From assembly GCA_017464525.1 (NCBI GenBank), contig JAFTZM010000043.1:124001-188000 (forward strand): a stretch of DNA of 64,000 nt, in the 5' to 3' direction. Shown piece after piece: positions 1 to 7,687 of the stretch. The translations under genes and the position numbers were made by a program. Source of the stretch: Clostridia bacterium. Its GTDB lineage: Bacteria; Bacillota; Clostridia; Oscillospirales; QAKW01. The notes beneath the pieces are model-generated. The model worked only from the letters and a program-made list of their open reading frames with translations. It was not told the DNA's origin and searched no databases. Every line of letters starts with the position of its first letter. Position 1 is the first letter of the stretch.

Positions 1-70
1 CCTGCAGCCAGCGGCCGGAGTCCCGGGGGAGGATATCCTGAGTGCCCTTAGGGGCTGAAATCTGAGCCAT
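1..70 (-). CDS. hisS: Histidyl-tRNA synthetase, N-terminal fragment
   Basis: Only the first 23 codons lie in the window; the gene runs off the left edge. The translation, MAQISAPKGTQDILPRDSGR and three further residues, matches the very conserved start of class II histidyl-tRNA synthetases (APKGT-D-LP). The enzyme charges tRNA-His in the cytoplasm. An AAGGAG sequence lies 13 bases upstream of the ATG, a rather long spacing, but no other in-frame start is visible. It follows mgsA and minD in the same direction, so it may be the last visible gene of that run. Identity rests on a short but diagnostic motif. Confidence 0.85.
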   Translation of the reverse strand, partial: MAQISAPKGTQDILPRDSGRWLQ

Positions 71-151
71 TTTCTTTGTTTTTCTCCTTTTTATCTAAGC
101 GTTATTACAGAGTAAATCCCCGCTCGCTGAGGAGCAGGGATCGTGTTCACT

Positions 152-550
152 TTACTGGCGATTGATCTCGCGCCAATCCAGATCGCCCCGCTCCAGAGCC
201 ATGATGATGACCTCTGCAGTTGCGATATTGGTAGCCACCGGCACGTTATGCACATCGCAGAGCCGAAGGATATTCAGCTCCTCCCGTTCCCGAGTGGTGG
301 GGGTAAGAGGATCCCGGAAAAAAAGCAGCACATCGATCTCTCCGTAGGAAATACGCGCCGCGATCTGATCCTCGCCGCCGTGGGGGCCGCTGAGAACCTT
401 ATTGATCTCAAGGCCGGTCGCATCGGAGATCAGATTACCGGTGGTGGCGGTGGCGCAAAGGTTATGCTTGGCCAGGATGCCGGCGTAGGCAATACAAAAC
501 TGCACCATCAACTCTTTTTTCTTTTCGTGGGCGATCAATGCGATCTTCAT
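152..550 (-). CDS. mgsA: Methylglyoxal synthase family protein with altered active site
   Basis: A 132-residue protein of the methylglyoxal synthase family, which converts dihydroxyacetone phosphate to methylglyoxal. It aligns without gaps to the family: IAHEKKK near residue 6 (phosphate-side His8), ATATTGNLI at 33-41, SGPHGGEDQ at 54-62, FFRDPL at 77-82, and VPVATNIATAE. Length is close to the Bacillus enzyme. Odd feature: the residues I align with E. coli Asp71, His98 and Asp101 are Glu60, Arg87 and Glu90, so the usual catalytic set is replaced. It may be a slower synthase or a protein with another role. It lies 26 bases downstream of minD, probably in one transcript, and upstream of hisS. 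Confidence 0.8.
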   Translation of the reverse strand: MKIALIAHEKKKELMVQFCIAYAGILAKHNLCATATTGNLISDATGLEINKVLSGPHGGEDQIAARISYGEIDVLLFFRDPLTPTTREREELNILRLCDVHNVPVATNIATAEVIIMALERGDLDWREINRQ

Positions 551-576
551 CTATTCTTGATCCTCCTTCAATGGAT

Positions 577-1329
577 TTATTTTTTCTTCCGCCAGAACGG
601 TGCCAGGGGGATATCGGTACCCTCCAGCCGTTTGGCAATATTTTTAAAGGCTTCCGCCGTATCGGAACGGTTTTGGGGCAGGATCCCTCCCCCATTGGAG
701 TAGATCACCACCTCATCATCATGGGGCACCAGCCCCAGCAACGGCAATGAAACAGAATCCATCACCTGATCCACATTCTGCAGATAGCCCTTACGGATCA
801 TCTGCTTACGCACCTTATTGATCACCAGCTCGGTACGGATGGGGCGGAGCCCCGCAATGATGGCGGCAGTCTTGCCGGCATCCCGCACAGCGGTGAGATC
901 CGGGGTGGAGACCACAATACAGCGCTGGGCGCAGAACAGAACGTCTCGGAACCCTTCGCCCACCCCCGCAGGAGCGTCGATCAGCACATATTCATAATGG
1001 TCTGCCAGCCAATGGCAGAGCCTGCGGAGGGCGCGGCGGTCGATCCTGGCCGCATAGTCCTCAGAGCCGGGAATAAAATGCAGCGAGGGCAGGGTATCGT
1101 GCACCACGATCCCCTGGCTCACCGGGCAGCGATCCTCCAGAATATCCAGCAGGTCATAGGGGGCTTTGCTTTCCAGCCCCAGCAGAATATCCAAATTGCG
1201 GAGGCCCAGATCCCCGTCAATGGCGATCACGGTATGCCCCTCCAGCGCCAGGGAAAAGGCAAGATTGGCGCAGAGGGTAGTCTTTCCCACGCCGCCCTTA
1301 CCGGAAACGATACTGATGACAGTTCCCAT
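577..1329 (-). CDS. minD: Septum site-determining ATPase MinD
   Basis: A 250-residue P-loop ATPase of the MinD/ParA class, which binds the membrane in its ATP form and positions the division septum with MinC. Visible features are the deviant Walker A motif SGKGGVGKTT at residues 9-18, IDGDLGLRNLD after it, the VLIDAPAG switch II region near 118, and VINKVR. The C-terminal end (RLEGTDIPLAPFWRKKK) can form the short amphipathic membrane-targeting helix of MinD. No minC or minE is visible in the window. mgsA follows after 26 bases. The family is clear; a ParA-like paralogue is less likely given the C-terminal helix. Confidence 0.88.
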   Translation of the reverse strand: MGTVISIVSGKGGVGKTTLCANLAFSLALEGHTVIAIDGDLGLRNLDILLGLESKAPYDLLDILEDRCPVSQGIVVHDTLPSLHFIPGSEDYAARIDRRALRRLCHWLADHYEYVLIDAPAGVGEGFRDVLFCAQRCIVVSTPDLTAVRDAGKTAAIIAGLRPIRTELVINKVRKQMIRKGYLQNVDQVMDSVSLPLLGLVPHDDEVVIYSNGGGILPQNRSDTAEAFKNIAKRLEGTDIPLAPFWRKKK

Positions 1330-1397
1330 GGAGCGATCCTTTCATAGCAGTAATAAAGTTATTGTAACATAAAAATTTCTATTAGTAAAGAATTTTT

Positions 1398-2645
1398 TTA
1401 TAATACTGAGCAGAACTCCACCGAACGCGGCAGGTGCAAAGGGTTCATTTCCCGCTTACAGCAGGTAACCAGCGCCCGCCCCAAAGTGGAGACCGGCTCC
1501 TTTCCATCGGGCAATACCCGCAGGCGGATCCCGCCGCCATCGGCGGTGCATTTACACTTGGCAATGCCGGAAAGGCGGGAGAGCTCCTGCTCCATATCCG
1601 CCAGCCGCACGCCGAAATCCTTCACAAAATACAGTTCTTCCCGCCGCACCTTCAACGGTACGGGAGAACCGCAGAGCCCTCCCATACCGCCCACAGCGGC
1701 GATGGCACGCCCGGCGAATTTTTCCATCAGAGGGGTCAGCTCCTTCCCCAGCTGAATGCCGCCCTGCAGATTTTCCCACTTTTTACCGAAAAATTCGGTT
1801 CTTTGGCGAAATTCCCAGAAAAACTCCTCGGTGGCGATCAGCAGATCAGGCTTACGCTTCTTCAGCAGCTCATAAGGCTCTCCCACACTCCAGATCAGGG
1901 TGCGGCCGGTGGAGAGGGCGCCGTGGGCCGCCAGAAAACCGCCTTCGGTGGCAAAGGAATTTTCCACATAGACAGTATGTACCGGCTCCCTGCGCCGCCA
2001 AAATTCAGCCACGGTATCAGTAAGCTCCTCCGGCAGATAAAGAATGAAATTGGGGCGAATAAAGCCGGTAGTTCCGGAGAGCACCACCGCCGCCTGATCC
2101 TTATCCCCGAAGGGGGTCTCCAGGGCATTATAGCGGTTTTCCGCCATCAGATCCTCCAGCAGGTAGCCCTTTACTTCCTCTTCCTCGGGCCTTTCGGCGG
2201 CCAGATACACCCGGCGGTCCGGCCCCTTCATATCACTTTCCGGGCGGCAGAGCACCACCTGGCCGGGGAGCAGGGGCTCCCCCTCCCGGCAGAAATCATC
2301 ATAACGGCCGGGGGTGGTGATGAGCAAGCCGGCATCAGCGCTCCGCATCTGCCGCCGCACCTCCCGAGGGGTATCCGACGGGTGGATCAGCACCGCAATG
2401 GCTCCCAGCCGGGAAAGGCCGTAAAAGCTGGCCAGAAGATCCGGGCAGTTGGGCAGCCACAAACAGACCCGGTCCCCGGGATCAATGCCCATCTGGCAGA
2501 AGGTATTATAGGCATATTCCGCCCGGCTGAGCAGCATCCCGAAACTCAAGGTCTTGCCGCCAAAGATGAGGGCGGGCTCATATTTATTACGATAGGCACA
2601 GATCCGGAAATCCCGGTATGCCGAATTTTTTTCTAAATTTTCCAT
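1398..2645 (-). CDS. AMP-binding (acyl-CoA synthetase-like) protein, degenerate and short
   Basis: A 415-residue member of the ANL adenylating superfamily, which normally activates carboxylates as acyl-AMP. The N-terminal half is recognisable (GDRVCLWLPNCPDLLASFYG, then LGAIAVLIHP). The start used here is the internal ATG at 2645, which has GGAG five bases upstream; the ATG 15 bases earlier has no ribosome site. The protein is about 100 residues shorter than usual. The phosphate-binding motif, normally SGTTG-PKG, reads LSGTTGFIRPN, and the chain ends before the TGKIDR-type segment that holds the catalytic lysine. It is probably a weak or inactive adenylating enzyme. The preceding membrane-anchored gene ends 17 bases upstream, so the two are likely co-transcribed. 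Confidence 0.72.
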   Translation of the reverse strand: MENLEKNSAYRDFRICAYRNKYEPALIFGGKTLSFGMLLSRAEYAYNTFCQMGIDPGDRVCLWLPNCPDLLASFYGLSRLGAIAVLIHPSDTPREVRRQMRSADAGLLITTPGRYDDFCREGEPLLPGQVVLCRPESDMKGPDRRVYLAAERPEEEEVKGYLLEDLMAENRYNALETPFGDKDQAAVVLSGTTGFIRPNFILYLPEELTDTVAEFWRRREPVHTVYVENSFATEGGFLAAHGALSTGRTLIWSVGEPYELLKKRKPDLLIATEEFFWEFRQRTEFFGKKWENLQGGIQLGKELTPLMEKFAGRAIAAVGGMGGLCGSPVPLKVRREELYFVKDFGVRLADMEQELSRLSGIAKCKCTADGGGIRLRVLPDGKEPVSTLGRALVTCCKREMNPLHLPRSVEFCSVL

Positions 2646-2662
2646 CGTTTCTCCGCTCATTG

Positions 2663-3475
2663 TTATTCAGAAGTGCCGGGCTTGGTATCGGAAAGGGTCT
2701 CATCAATGAGGGCACAAGAGCTGTAGAGATAGTTGGTAATGACCGTTTCGGCCCCATCGTTCTCCAGAACCTCCTCCACCTTCTGCATGGTGATGGAGAT
2801 CCGCTTGGCAAACTTGGTGGGATCCTTGGTCACATCCTCCTCGCTCAGCCCCTCCTGATAATAGCAATCCACCGTGAGGGTATAAACATTGGTGGCATCA
2901 TCGAATTTTACATCGATCACATCCGGCACCAGAGTGGTACCCTCCATAGAGGTGGTCTTTACCTTATAACAGCCGCTGAGGGTATCATAGGTAAAGCTGC
3001 CGCAGACCTCCACGCTGTGATTTTCGATCTTGCCGGGAAAATCAAAGCTGTACCGAGCGTATTTTTCTACATCCGCCTTGGGGATCAGGTAATTTCCCTC
3101 CGCATCGGGGGCATACAAGCCCTGGCCGTTGACCTTGATGGCCTGCCAGATGCCGTAAGAAACGAAATAATCGGTATTCAATGCCAGGGGATCGGTAAAA
3201 CTGGGAAAATCCTGCTTCACGAAATTAGCGATATAAAGCTCAAAATATTCCGCTGTTCCCTCCTCAAAGCCGGAGGCCCGCACCTCCTCGAAGGGAGCGG
3301 AGCCGGGGAACAGCTCCGGATCCTGCAGATAGATATTTTCAGGCTTAAACATATGGTAGACTCGGGTCACGCCCAGCACCAGCATAAAAACGCAGAAGGA
3401 CAAAAACGCCAGCCCGATAAAGAAGGTCAGCAGCTTATGGCCGTATTTGCGAAAAAAAACTGCAATTTTATTCAT
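2663..3475 (-). CDS. Membrane-anchored protein of unknown function
   Basis: A 270-residue protein I do not recognise. It has a short basic N-terminus, one clear transmembrane segment at about residues 14-36 (KLLTFFIGLAFLSFCVFMLV), and then an acidic, presumably extracytoplasmic domain with beta-strand-like stretches (YTLTVDCYYQEG). There is no lipobox and no signal-peptidase-like site, so it is most likely a single-pass membrane protein facing outward. It heads a short transcript with the degenerate AMP-binding gene, from a promoter at 3510-3538. Function unknown. Confidence 0.7.
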   Translation of the reverse strand: MNKIAVFFRKYGHKLLTFFIGLAFLSFCVFMLVLGVTRVYHMFKPENIYLQDPELFPGSAPFEEVRASGFEEGTAEYFELYIANFVKQDFPSFTDPLALNTDYFVSYGIWQAIKVNGQGLYAPDAEGNYLIPKADVEKYARYSFDFPGKIENHSVEVCGSFTYDTLSGCYKVKTTSMEGTTLVPDVIDVKFDDATNVYTLTVDCYYQEGLSEEDVTKDPTKFAKRISITMQKVEEVLENDGAETVITNYLYSSCALIDETLSDTKPGTSE

Positions 3476-3509
3476 TGATCATCTCTCCAATACAGAGTAA
3501 TTCTATTTT

Positions 3510-3538
3510 ATTTTACTGCTTTTTTGCCGATTCGTCAA
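3510..3538 (-). promoter_or_regulatory. Sigma-A type promoter for the 3475-1398 transcript
   Basis: On the minus strand a TTGACG -35 box (3533-3538) and a TAAAAT -10 box (3510-3515) are separated by 17 bases. The start codon of the membrane-anchored gene lies about 35 bases downstream. It is divergent from the promoter at 3546-3574. Confidence 0.65.
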
Positions 3539-3545
3539 GTTGCGG

Positions 3546-3574
3546 TTGAAATATTCCTGTATTTTAGTTATAAT
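3546..3574 (+). promoter_or_regulatory. Promoter of the U32 family gene
   Basis: TTGAAA (3546-3551), a 17-base spacer and a perfect TATAAT (3569-3574). The ATG at 3610 lies 35 bases downstream of the -10 box. Confidence 0.7.
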
Positions 3575-3609
3575 ATTTACAAAAAAGTCGCAAAAAGGAA
3601 ACAAAAAGC

Positions 3610-5637
3610 ATGGAGATTTTAGCCCCTGCGGGGGATTTCGAGGCTGCGCGCAGCGCAGTGCATAACGGTGCCGACGCCATTTATGTGGGCGGGCAGAGCC
3701 TGAATGCCCGCCGGGCAGCAAAGGGCTTTTCCGGCGCAGAATTAAAGGAATTGGTAGAATTTTGCCGGCTGAGGCGGGTCAAGGTATATGTGACTGTCAA
3801 CACCCTCACCCGGGAGGACGAGCTGCCCCAGCTGATGCAGCTGGCCAAGGAGATCGCCGAGGCCGGGGCAGACGGTGCCATCGTTTCCGACCTGGGGGTC
3901 GCCCGGGTGCTGCAAGCGGTCTGCCCCACACTGCCCCTCCACGCCTCCACCCAGATGAACATCCACACCCCTGCCGGGGTACGCTTTTTGGAAAAGCTGG
4001 GCTTTCGGCGGGCGGTGCTGGCAAGAGAGCTTTCTTTGCAGGAGATCGCAGAGATCTGCAGCAGCACTTCCATGGAGATCGAAGTCTTTGCCCACGGAGC
4101 GCTTTGTATGTGCTACAGCGGAAACTGCTATCTTTCGGCGGTCATCGGCCAGAAGAGCGGCAACCGGGGTCTATGCGCCCAGCCCTGCCGCCTGCCCTAT
4201 GAAAAGGGCCAATACCCTTTAAGCCTGAAGGATCTCTGCGCTCTGGAATATCTGGAAGAGCTCCGAAAAGCGGGGGTCGCCTCCCTGAAGATCGAAGGGC
4301 GGCTGAAATCCCCGGAATATGTGGGCAGCGTGACCCAAGCCTACCGCAAGGCGCTGGAGGGCACCGCCCCCACGCAAGAGGATCTGACCCGGCTGGCCCA
4401 CATCTTCTCCCGGGATGGCTTTACCCAAGGCTATCTGACCGGAAAGACCGGTCCGGAAATGTTCGGAACCAAAACAAAAACCGCCTATGCAGACTACAAA
4501 GAGGCGGTAAAAGAAGTTGCAAAAACGTTGGAAGAGGGCTACGAGCCCAAAAAGCGGTTGGTCTCCTTCCGCTTGCTCCTGCGGGAAGAATCATGCCGGC
4601 TTACTGTGACCTGCGAGGACTTCAAGGCCGACATTTTGGGAGAGCCTCCCCAGCCTGCCCTGAAAAAGGAAGTGACCGAAGAGGATGCCATTCGCTCCCT
4701 TTCCAAATTAGGAGGGACTCCCTTCGCGTTGAAGGAGTGCACGGCGCTGGTGCGGCACGATCTTTTCTACCCGGCCTCTGCCTTCAACGCCCTGCGGAGG
4801 GAGGCGCTGGCGGCGGTGGAGGAGCACTTCTGCCCCCGGCCCCACGATTTTTATGAACTCATGCCGGAGACCCTGCCGGCCATAGAGGCCCAGAAGCCCG
4901 CTTTGGAGGGCTGGTTCTGGGAGCCCTCCAAGGCAGTTGCCGATCCCCGACTGCGCCGTTTTTGGCTCAACGCCAAGGATCCTGAAGGCTGCAGACCCTT
5001 TGCAGAGAACAAAAAGGCCGGGGTATTTTTCCCGGCGGTGATCCGGGAAACGGAATTGATAAAACTGGGCAAAAAGCTCTATGAAATGGGGTTTCGGATG
5101 GCGCTGGTGCGCAATCCCAGCCACTTTGAGTCCCTGAAAAGCATCGGGTTTTCCCTCCACGGCGATTTTTCCCTCAACGCTGCCAACAGCCAGGCTCTGA
5201 CTGTATGGGCGGCGGAGCTGGAGGATATTACCCTCTCTTTTGAGCTGACCCTCAGCCAGATCCGCAAATTGAAAAAGCCATTACCGGCAGGCATCATCGT
5301 TTACGGACGGTTGCCGCTGATGTCCACCGAAAACTGCATGATCCGTAACTACACCGATTGCAAAAAAGGGAAAGGTGCTCTTCTGACCGACCGCACCGGC
5401 CGCAGCTTTCCGGTAGCCTGCGATCACGGTTGTAAAAATGTTTTATTTAATGCCACCCCGCTCTATCTGGCAGATCGCAGCCGGGAATGGCAGGATACCG
5501 GCATCTCCTTTGGCCGCCTGCTCTTCACCGATGAGACCCCTGCCCAGATCGCTCGTATCATCGATGAATATGCTATGGGCCGGGGCCTCCCTCCCGCCGA
5601 CCACACCCGGGGGCTCTATTATAGAGGGGTTCTATGA
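3610..5637 (+). CDS. U32 peptidase-family protein (RlhA/TrhP-like, DUF3656)
   Basis: A 675-residue member of the U32 family. The N-terminal barrel starts MEILAPAGDFEAARSAVHNG, and the family cysteine block is seen at about residues 167-197 (CYSGNCYLSAVIGQKSGNRG then LCAQPCR). Around residues 380-500 it has the DUF3656-like segment of the long members. Several U32 proteins are now known as RNA hydroxylation proteins (RlhA for 23S rRNA C2501, TrhP for tRNA U34) and not peptidases; the conserved cysteines fit an iron-sulfur site. Which RNA this one acts on cannot be told from sequence. It is a single gene with its own promoter and a strong terminator at 5677-5714. Confidence 0.85.
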   Translation: MEILAPAGDFEAARSAVHNGADAIYVGGQSLNARRAAKGFSGAELKELVEFCRLRRVKVYVTVNTLTREDELPQLMQLAKEIAEAGADGAIVSDLGVARVLQAVCPTLPLHASTQMNIHTPAGVRFLEKLGFRRAVLARELSLQEIAEICSSTSMEIEVFAHGALCMCYSGNCYLSAVIGQKSGNRGLCAQPCRLPYEKGQYPLSLKDLCALEYLEELRKAGVASLKIEGRLKSPEYVGSVTQAYRKALEGTAPTQEDLTRLAHIFSRDGFTQGYLTGKTGPEMFGTKTKTAYADYKEAVKEVAKTLEEGYEPKKRLVSFRLLLREESCRLTVTCEDFKADILGEPPQPALKKEVTEEDAIRSLSKLGGTPFALKECTALVRHDLFYPASAFNALRREALAAVEEHFCPRPHDFYELMPETLPAIEAQKPALEGWFWEPSKAVADPRLRRFWLNAKDPEGCRPFAENKKAGVFFPAVIRETELIKLGKKLYEMGFRMALVRNPSHFESLKSIGFSLHGDFSLNAANSQALTVWAAELEDITLSFELTLSQIRKLKKPLPAGIIVYGRLPLMSTENCMIRNYTDCKKGKGALLTDRTGRSFPVACDHGCKNVLFNATPLYLADRSREWQDTGISFGRLLFTDETPAQIARIIDEYAMGRGLPPADHTRGLYYRGVL

Positions 5638-5676
5638 TAGGATTCGAGTTCTGCATACCATTGGAATTCAAAGTCT

Positions 5677-5714
5677 AAAAAACGCCGATTTCGGTTTCCG
5701 AAATCGGCGTTTTT
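5677..5714. terminator. Bidirectional terminator between the U32 gene and the AEC transporter
   Basis: A 17-bp stem (AACGCCGATTTCGG with its complement) and a TTT loop, flanked by A-runs on the left and T-runs on the right, so it can work for both converging genes. Confidence 0.85.
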
Positions 5715-5721
5715 ATTCTAT

Positions 5722-6654
5722 TTATCCAATTAAGTCTGCCAAGGCGATACAGAAGGGCATGGTCACGATGGCCAGCACGCTGGTGAAGCCGCTGGCCTTA
5801 GAGGCGATGCCGGTATCCCGGTCATACTTGGCAGCAAACATCACCGTATTATTGGCAGTAGGAGCGCTGCAGACCACTGCGCAGGTCAGCAGCAGCGGAC
5901 CCCGCACCCCGATCAGGTACAGAACGCCGAGGGCGGCCAGGGGAAGCAGCAGCAGCTTGATCAGCGCTACAGCATAATTCTCCTTTTGCCGGAACATCCC
6001 CAGAAGATCGGTATTGGCCAAATAAGTCCCGAACATCAGCATGGCCAGCGGGGTATTGAGGCTGCCCAGATAGTTGACCGGGCTGGCCAGGATCTCCGGC
6101 AACTCCACCCGCAGCAGGAAAAGAGGAAGCCCGATCACGATCCCGATGGTGCCGGGATTGATGAACAGCTGCTTCAGCTGCAGCTTATCCTTACCCCGCT
6201 GCATCAGGCTGACCCCATGGCTGAAGGCAAACATATTAAAGACCGCCACCGCCGCAGAGCAGTAAAAAACGCCCATATCCCCCGCCACAGCCTTGGCCAG
6301 AGGCAGGCCCATATAACCCATGTTGCCGTACATGGCGGCATACTGAAAGACCGGGCGATTTTCCCCCGATTTTCGAAACAGCGGCCAGACCAGAAAGATC
6401 CCCGCTCCATGAAACACCGCAATAATGACGAACATGGCCAGGAAGGTCAGGCCGTTTTCCGGGTTGAATTCCACATTCAGAAATGAGTTAATGATCACCG
6501 CCGGGGTAATAATATAGAACAGCAGGTCATTGCAGGCCTTGGAGACCTTTTGGGTATACAGGCCGGTCTTATCGCAGATATACCCCACCGCCACCAGCAC
6601 CGCCAGGATGGAGACCTGGCCGAAGGCAGTGGCCATGTAACTGAAAAATTGCAT
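5722..6654 (-). CDS. AEC family transporter (auxin efflux carrier type permease)
   Basis: A 310-residue, very hydrophobic protein of the auxin efflux carrier family, with about ten transmembrane segments in two halves. Family-typical stretches are YIITPAVIINSFL near residue 47, YGNMGYMGLPLAKAVAG in the centre, NPGTIGIVIGLPLF, and SAPTANNTVMFAAKYDRD near the C-terminus. Bacterial members export or take up small carboxylates such as malate; the substrate here is unknown. The ATG at 6654 is used because GAGGTG lies six bases upstream; the GTG nine bases earlier is part of that ribosome site. A perfect TTGACA-17-TATAAT promoter drives it. Confidence 0.85.
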   Translation of the reverse strand: MQFFSYMATAFGQVSILAVLVAVGYICDKTGLYTQKVSKACNDLLFYIITPAVIINSFLNVEFNPENGLTFLAMFVIIAVFHGAGIFLVWPLFRKSGENRPVFQYAAMYGNMGYMGLPLAKAVAGDMGVFYCSAAVAVFNMFAFSHGVSLMQRGKDKLQLKQLFINPGTIGIVIGLPLFLLRVELPEILASPVNYLGSLNTPLAMLMFGTYLANTDLLGMFRQKENYAVALIKLLLLPLAALGVLYLIGVRGPLLLTCAVVCSAPTANNTVMFAAKYDRDTGIASKASGFTSVLAIVTMPFCIALADLIG

Positions 6655-6675
6655 TTTTTTCACCTCGTGAAAGGT

Positions 6676-6704
6676 ATTATAGTATTTTTAATAAAACTTG
6701 TCAA
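6676..6704 (-). promoter_or_regulatory. Consensus promoter of the AEC transporter
   Basis: On the minus strand TTGACA (6699-6704) and TATAAT (6676-6681), both perfect, 17 bases apart. Confidence 0.8.
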
Positions 6705-6712
6705 ATATTATC

Positions 6713-6741
6713 TTGAAATATTTCTATGGATATATTATAAT
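6713..6741 (+). promoter_or_regulatory. Promoter of the zapA-maf-mreBCD operon
   Basis: TTGAAA (6713-6718), a 17-base spacer and TATAAT (6736-6741). The zapA start lies 29 bases downstream. It is back to back with the AEC transporter promoter. Confidence 0.7.
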
Positions 6742-6770
6742 TATTTATTATTAAAGTAAGGAGAAAATCT

Positions 6771-7133
6771 ATGGGCAAGAATAAGATCAGTATTTCCGTT
6801 GCCGGAAGCGAATTTGTTGTTACCACCGACGAAGAGCGGGAGTATACCTTAGAGCTTGCCCGGACCGTGGACGGCAAGATCCGCAGCTTGCTGGAGAACA
6901 CCAAGTTGACTGTAAACTTAGCGGCCATCCTGACCGCGCTGGATCTTTGCGATGAAAATGAGAAAAACAAGCGTTCCTGCGCCCGGCTGCGGGAGGAGAT
7001 CCGCCTTTATCTGGCGCAGGTCGAAGCCCAGCCCCGCCTGCAGGAGGAGCTGGAGCACCTGAAGCAGGAAAACAAGCTGCTGCGGGAGCAGATCGCCCAG
7101 TATGAGGCCGGCCAGATCGGCTTTGGCTCATGA
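6771..7133 (+). CDS. zapA: Cell division protein ZapA
   Basis: A 120-residue ZapA, which crosslinks FtsZ filaments at the septum. The N-terminal globular domain (KISISVAGSEFVVTTDEERE) is followed by LARTVDGKIRSLLE and a long charged coiled coil from about residue 60 to 112, as is usual for the family. AAGGAGAAAATCT precedes the ATG. It overlaps maf by four bases (ATGA), so the two are translationally coupled. The operon continues into mreBCD, linking division and cell elongation functions. Confidence 0.87.
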   Translation: MGKNKISISVAGSEFVVTTDEEREYTLELARTVDGKIRSLLENTKLTVNLAAILTALDLCDENEKNKRSCARLREEIRLYLAQVEAQPRLQEELEHLKQENKLLREQIAQYEAGQIGFGS

Positions 7134-7671
7134 AGATCCTGCTGGCATCCGGGTCGCCCCGGCGAAAGCAGCTTCTGACGGAGCTGGGTCATACTGTTAC
7201 TGTTGTTTTGCCGAATTTCGATGAACGGCCGGTCACCGCCCCCGATCCGGAGGCACTGGTGCTGGCCCTGGCTGAGGGAAAAGGGCGGTCTGTGCCTCCT
7301 GCGGGGGACACTCTGCTGGTTGCCGCCGATACGGTGGTGGTCTTTCGGGGAAAGATCTTAGGCAAGCCCGCAAGCAAGCTGGAGGCTGTTAAAATGTTGC
7401 AGGCCATGAGCGGCAAAAGCCACGAGGTCTACACCGGCGTTTATGTACAGAAGGGAGAAAAAAGCCTGGCCTTTGCCGACCGGGCAGAGGTGCTCTTCCG
7501 CCAACTGAAAAACGAAGAGATCCTGGCCTATGTTGCCACCGGCTCCCCCATGGATAAGGCCGGGGCCTACGGGGTGCAGGACAGTGGGTTTGTGGCCCAC
7601 ATTCAGGGCAGCTATCACACAGTGATGGGCTTCCCCACCGAAAGTTTGAAGAGATCATCAAAGAGTTTTGA
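7130..7671 (+). CDS. maf: Maf nucleotide pyrophosphatase, C-terminus frameshifted
   Basis: A Maf family nucleoside triphosphate pyrophosphatase, a house-cleaning enzyme acting on dTTP/UTP or modified nucleotides. LLASGSPRRKQLL (residues 3-15), LVAADTVVV and GAYGVQDSGF with the IQGSYHTVMGFP loop are all present. After ...GFPTE the frame shifts: the continuation expected for Maf, KFEEIIKEF and a TGA at 7669-7671, is present but one base out of frame. A missing A in the GAAAG run at 7640-7644 explains it. As written, the frame misses that stop and runs on into MreB, giving a 530-residue Maf-MreB fusion. A sequencing error, a real mutation or a real fusion are all possible; the first two seem more likely. 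Confidence 0.75.
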
Positions 7672-7687
7672 AAGGAACAGAGACAAA

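Noticed and set aside
2646..2660. Start of the AMP-binding protein at 2660
   Set aside because: No Shine-Dalgarno sequence precedes it, while the ATG at 2645 has GGAG five bases upstream.
5630..5665. tRNA 3' end (TTCGAGTTC followed by CCA)
   Set aside because: The would-be T-arm stem does not pair and no acceptor or anticodon arm can be found upstream, where the U32 coding region is intact.
7630..7671. Programmed -1 frameshift in maf
   Set aside because: The sequence GAA AGT offers no good slippery heptamer (the Glu codon would have to re-pair on CGA), and no stimulatory stem-loop is evident just downstream.
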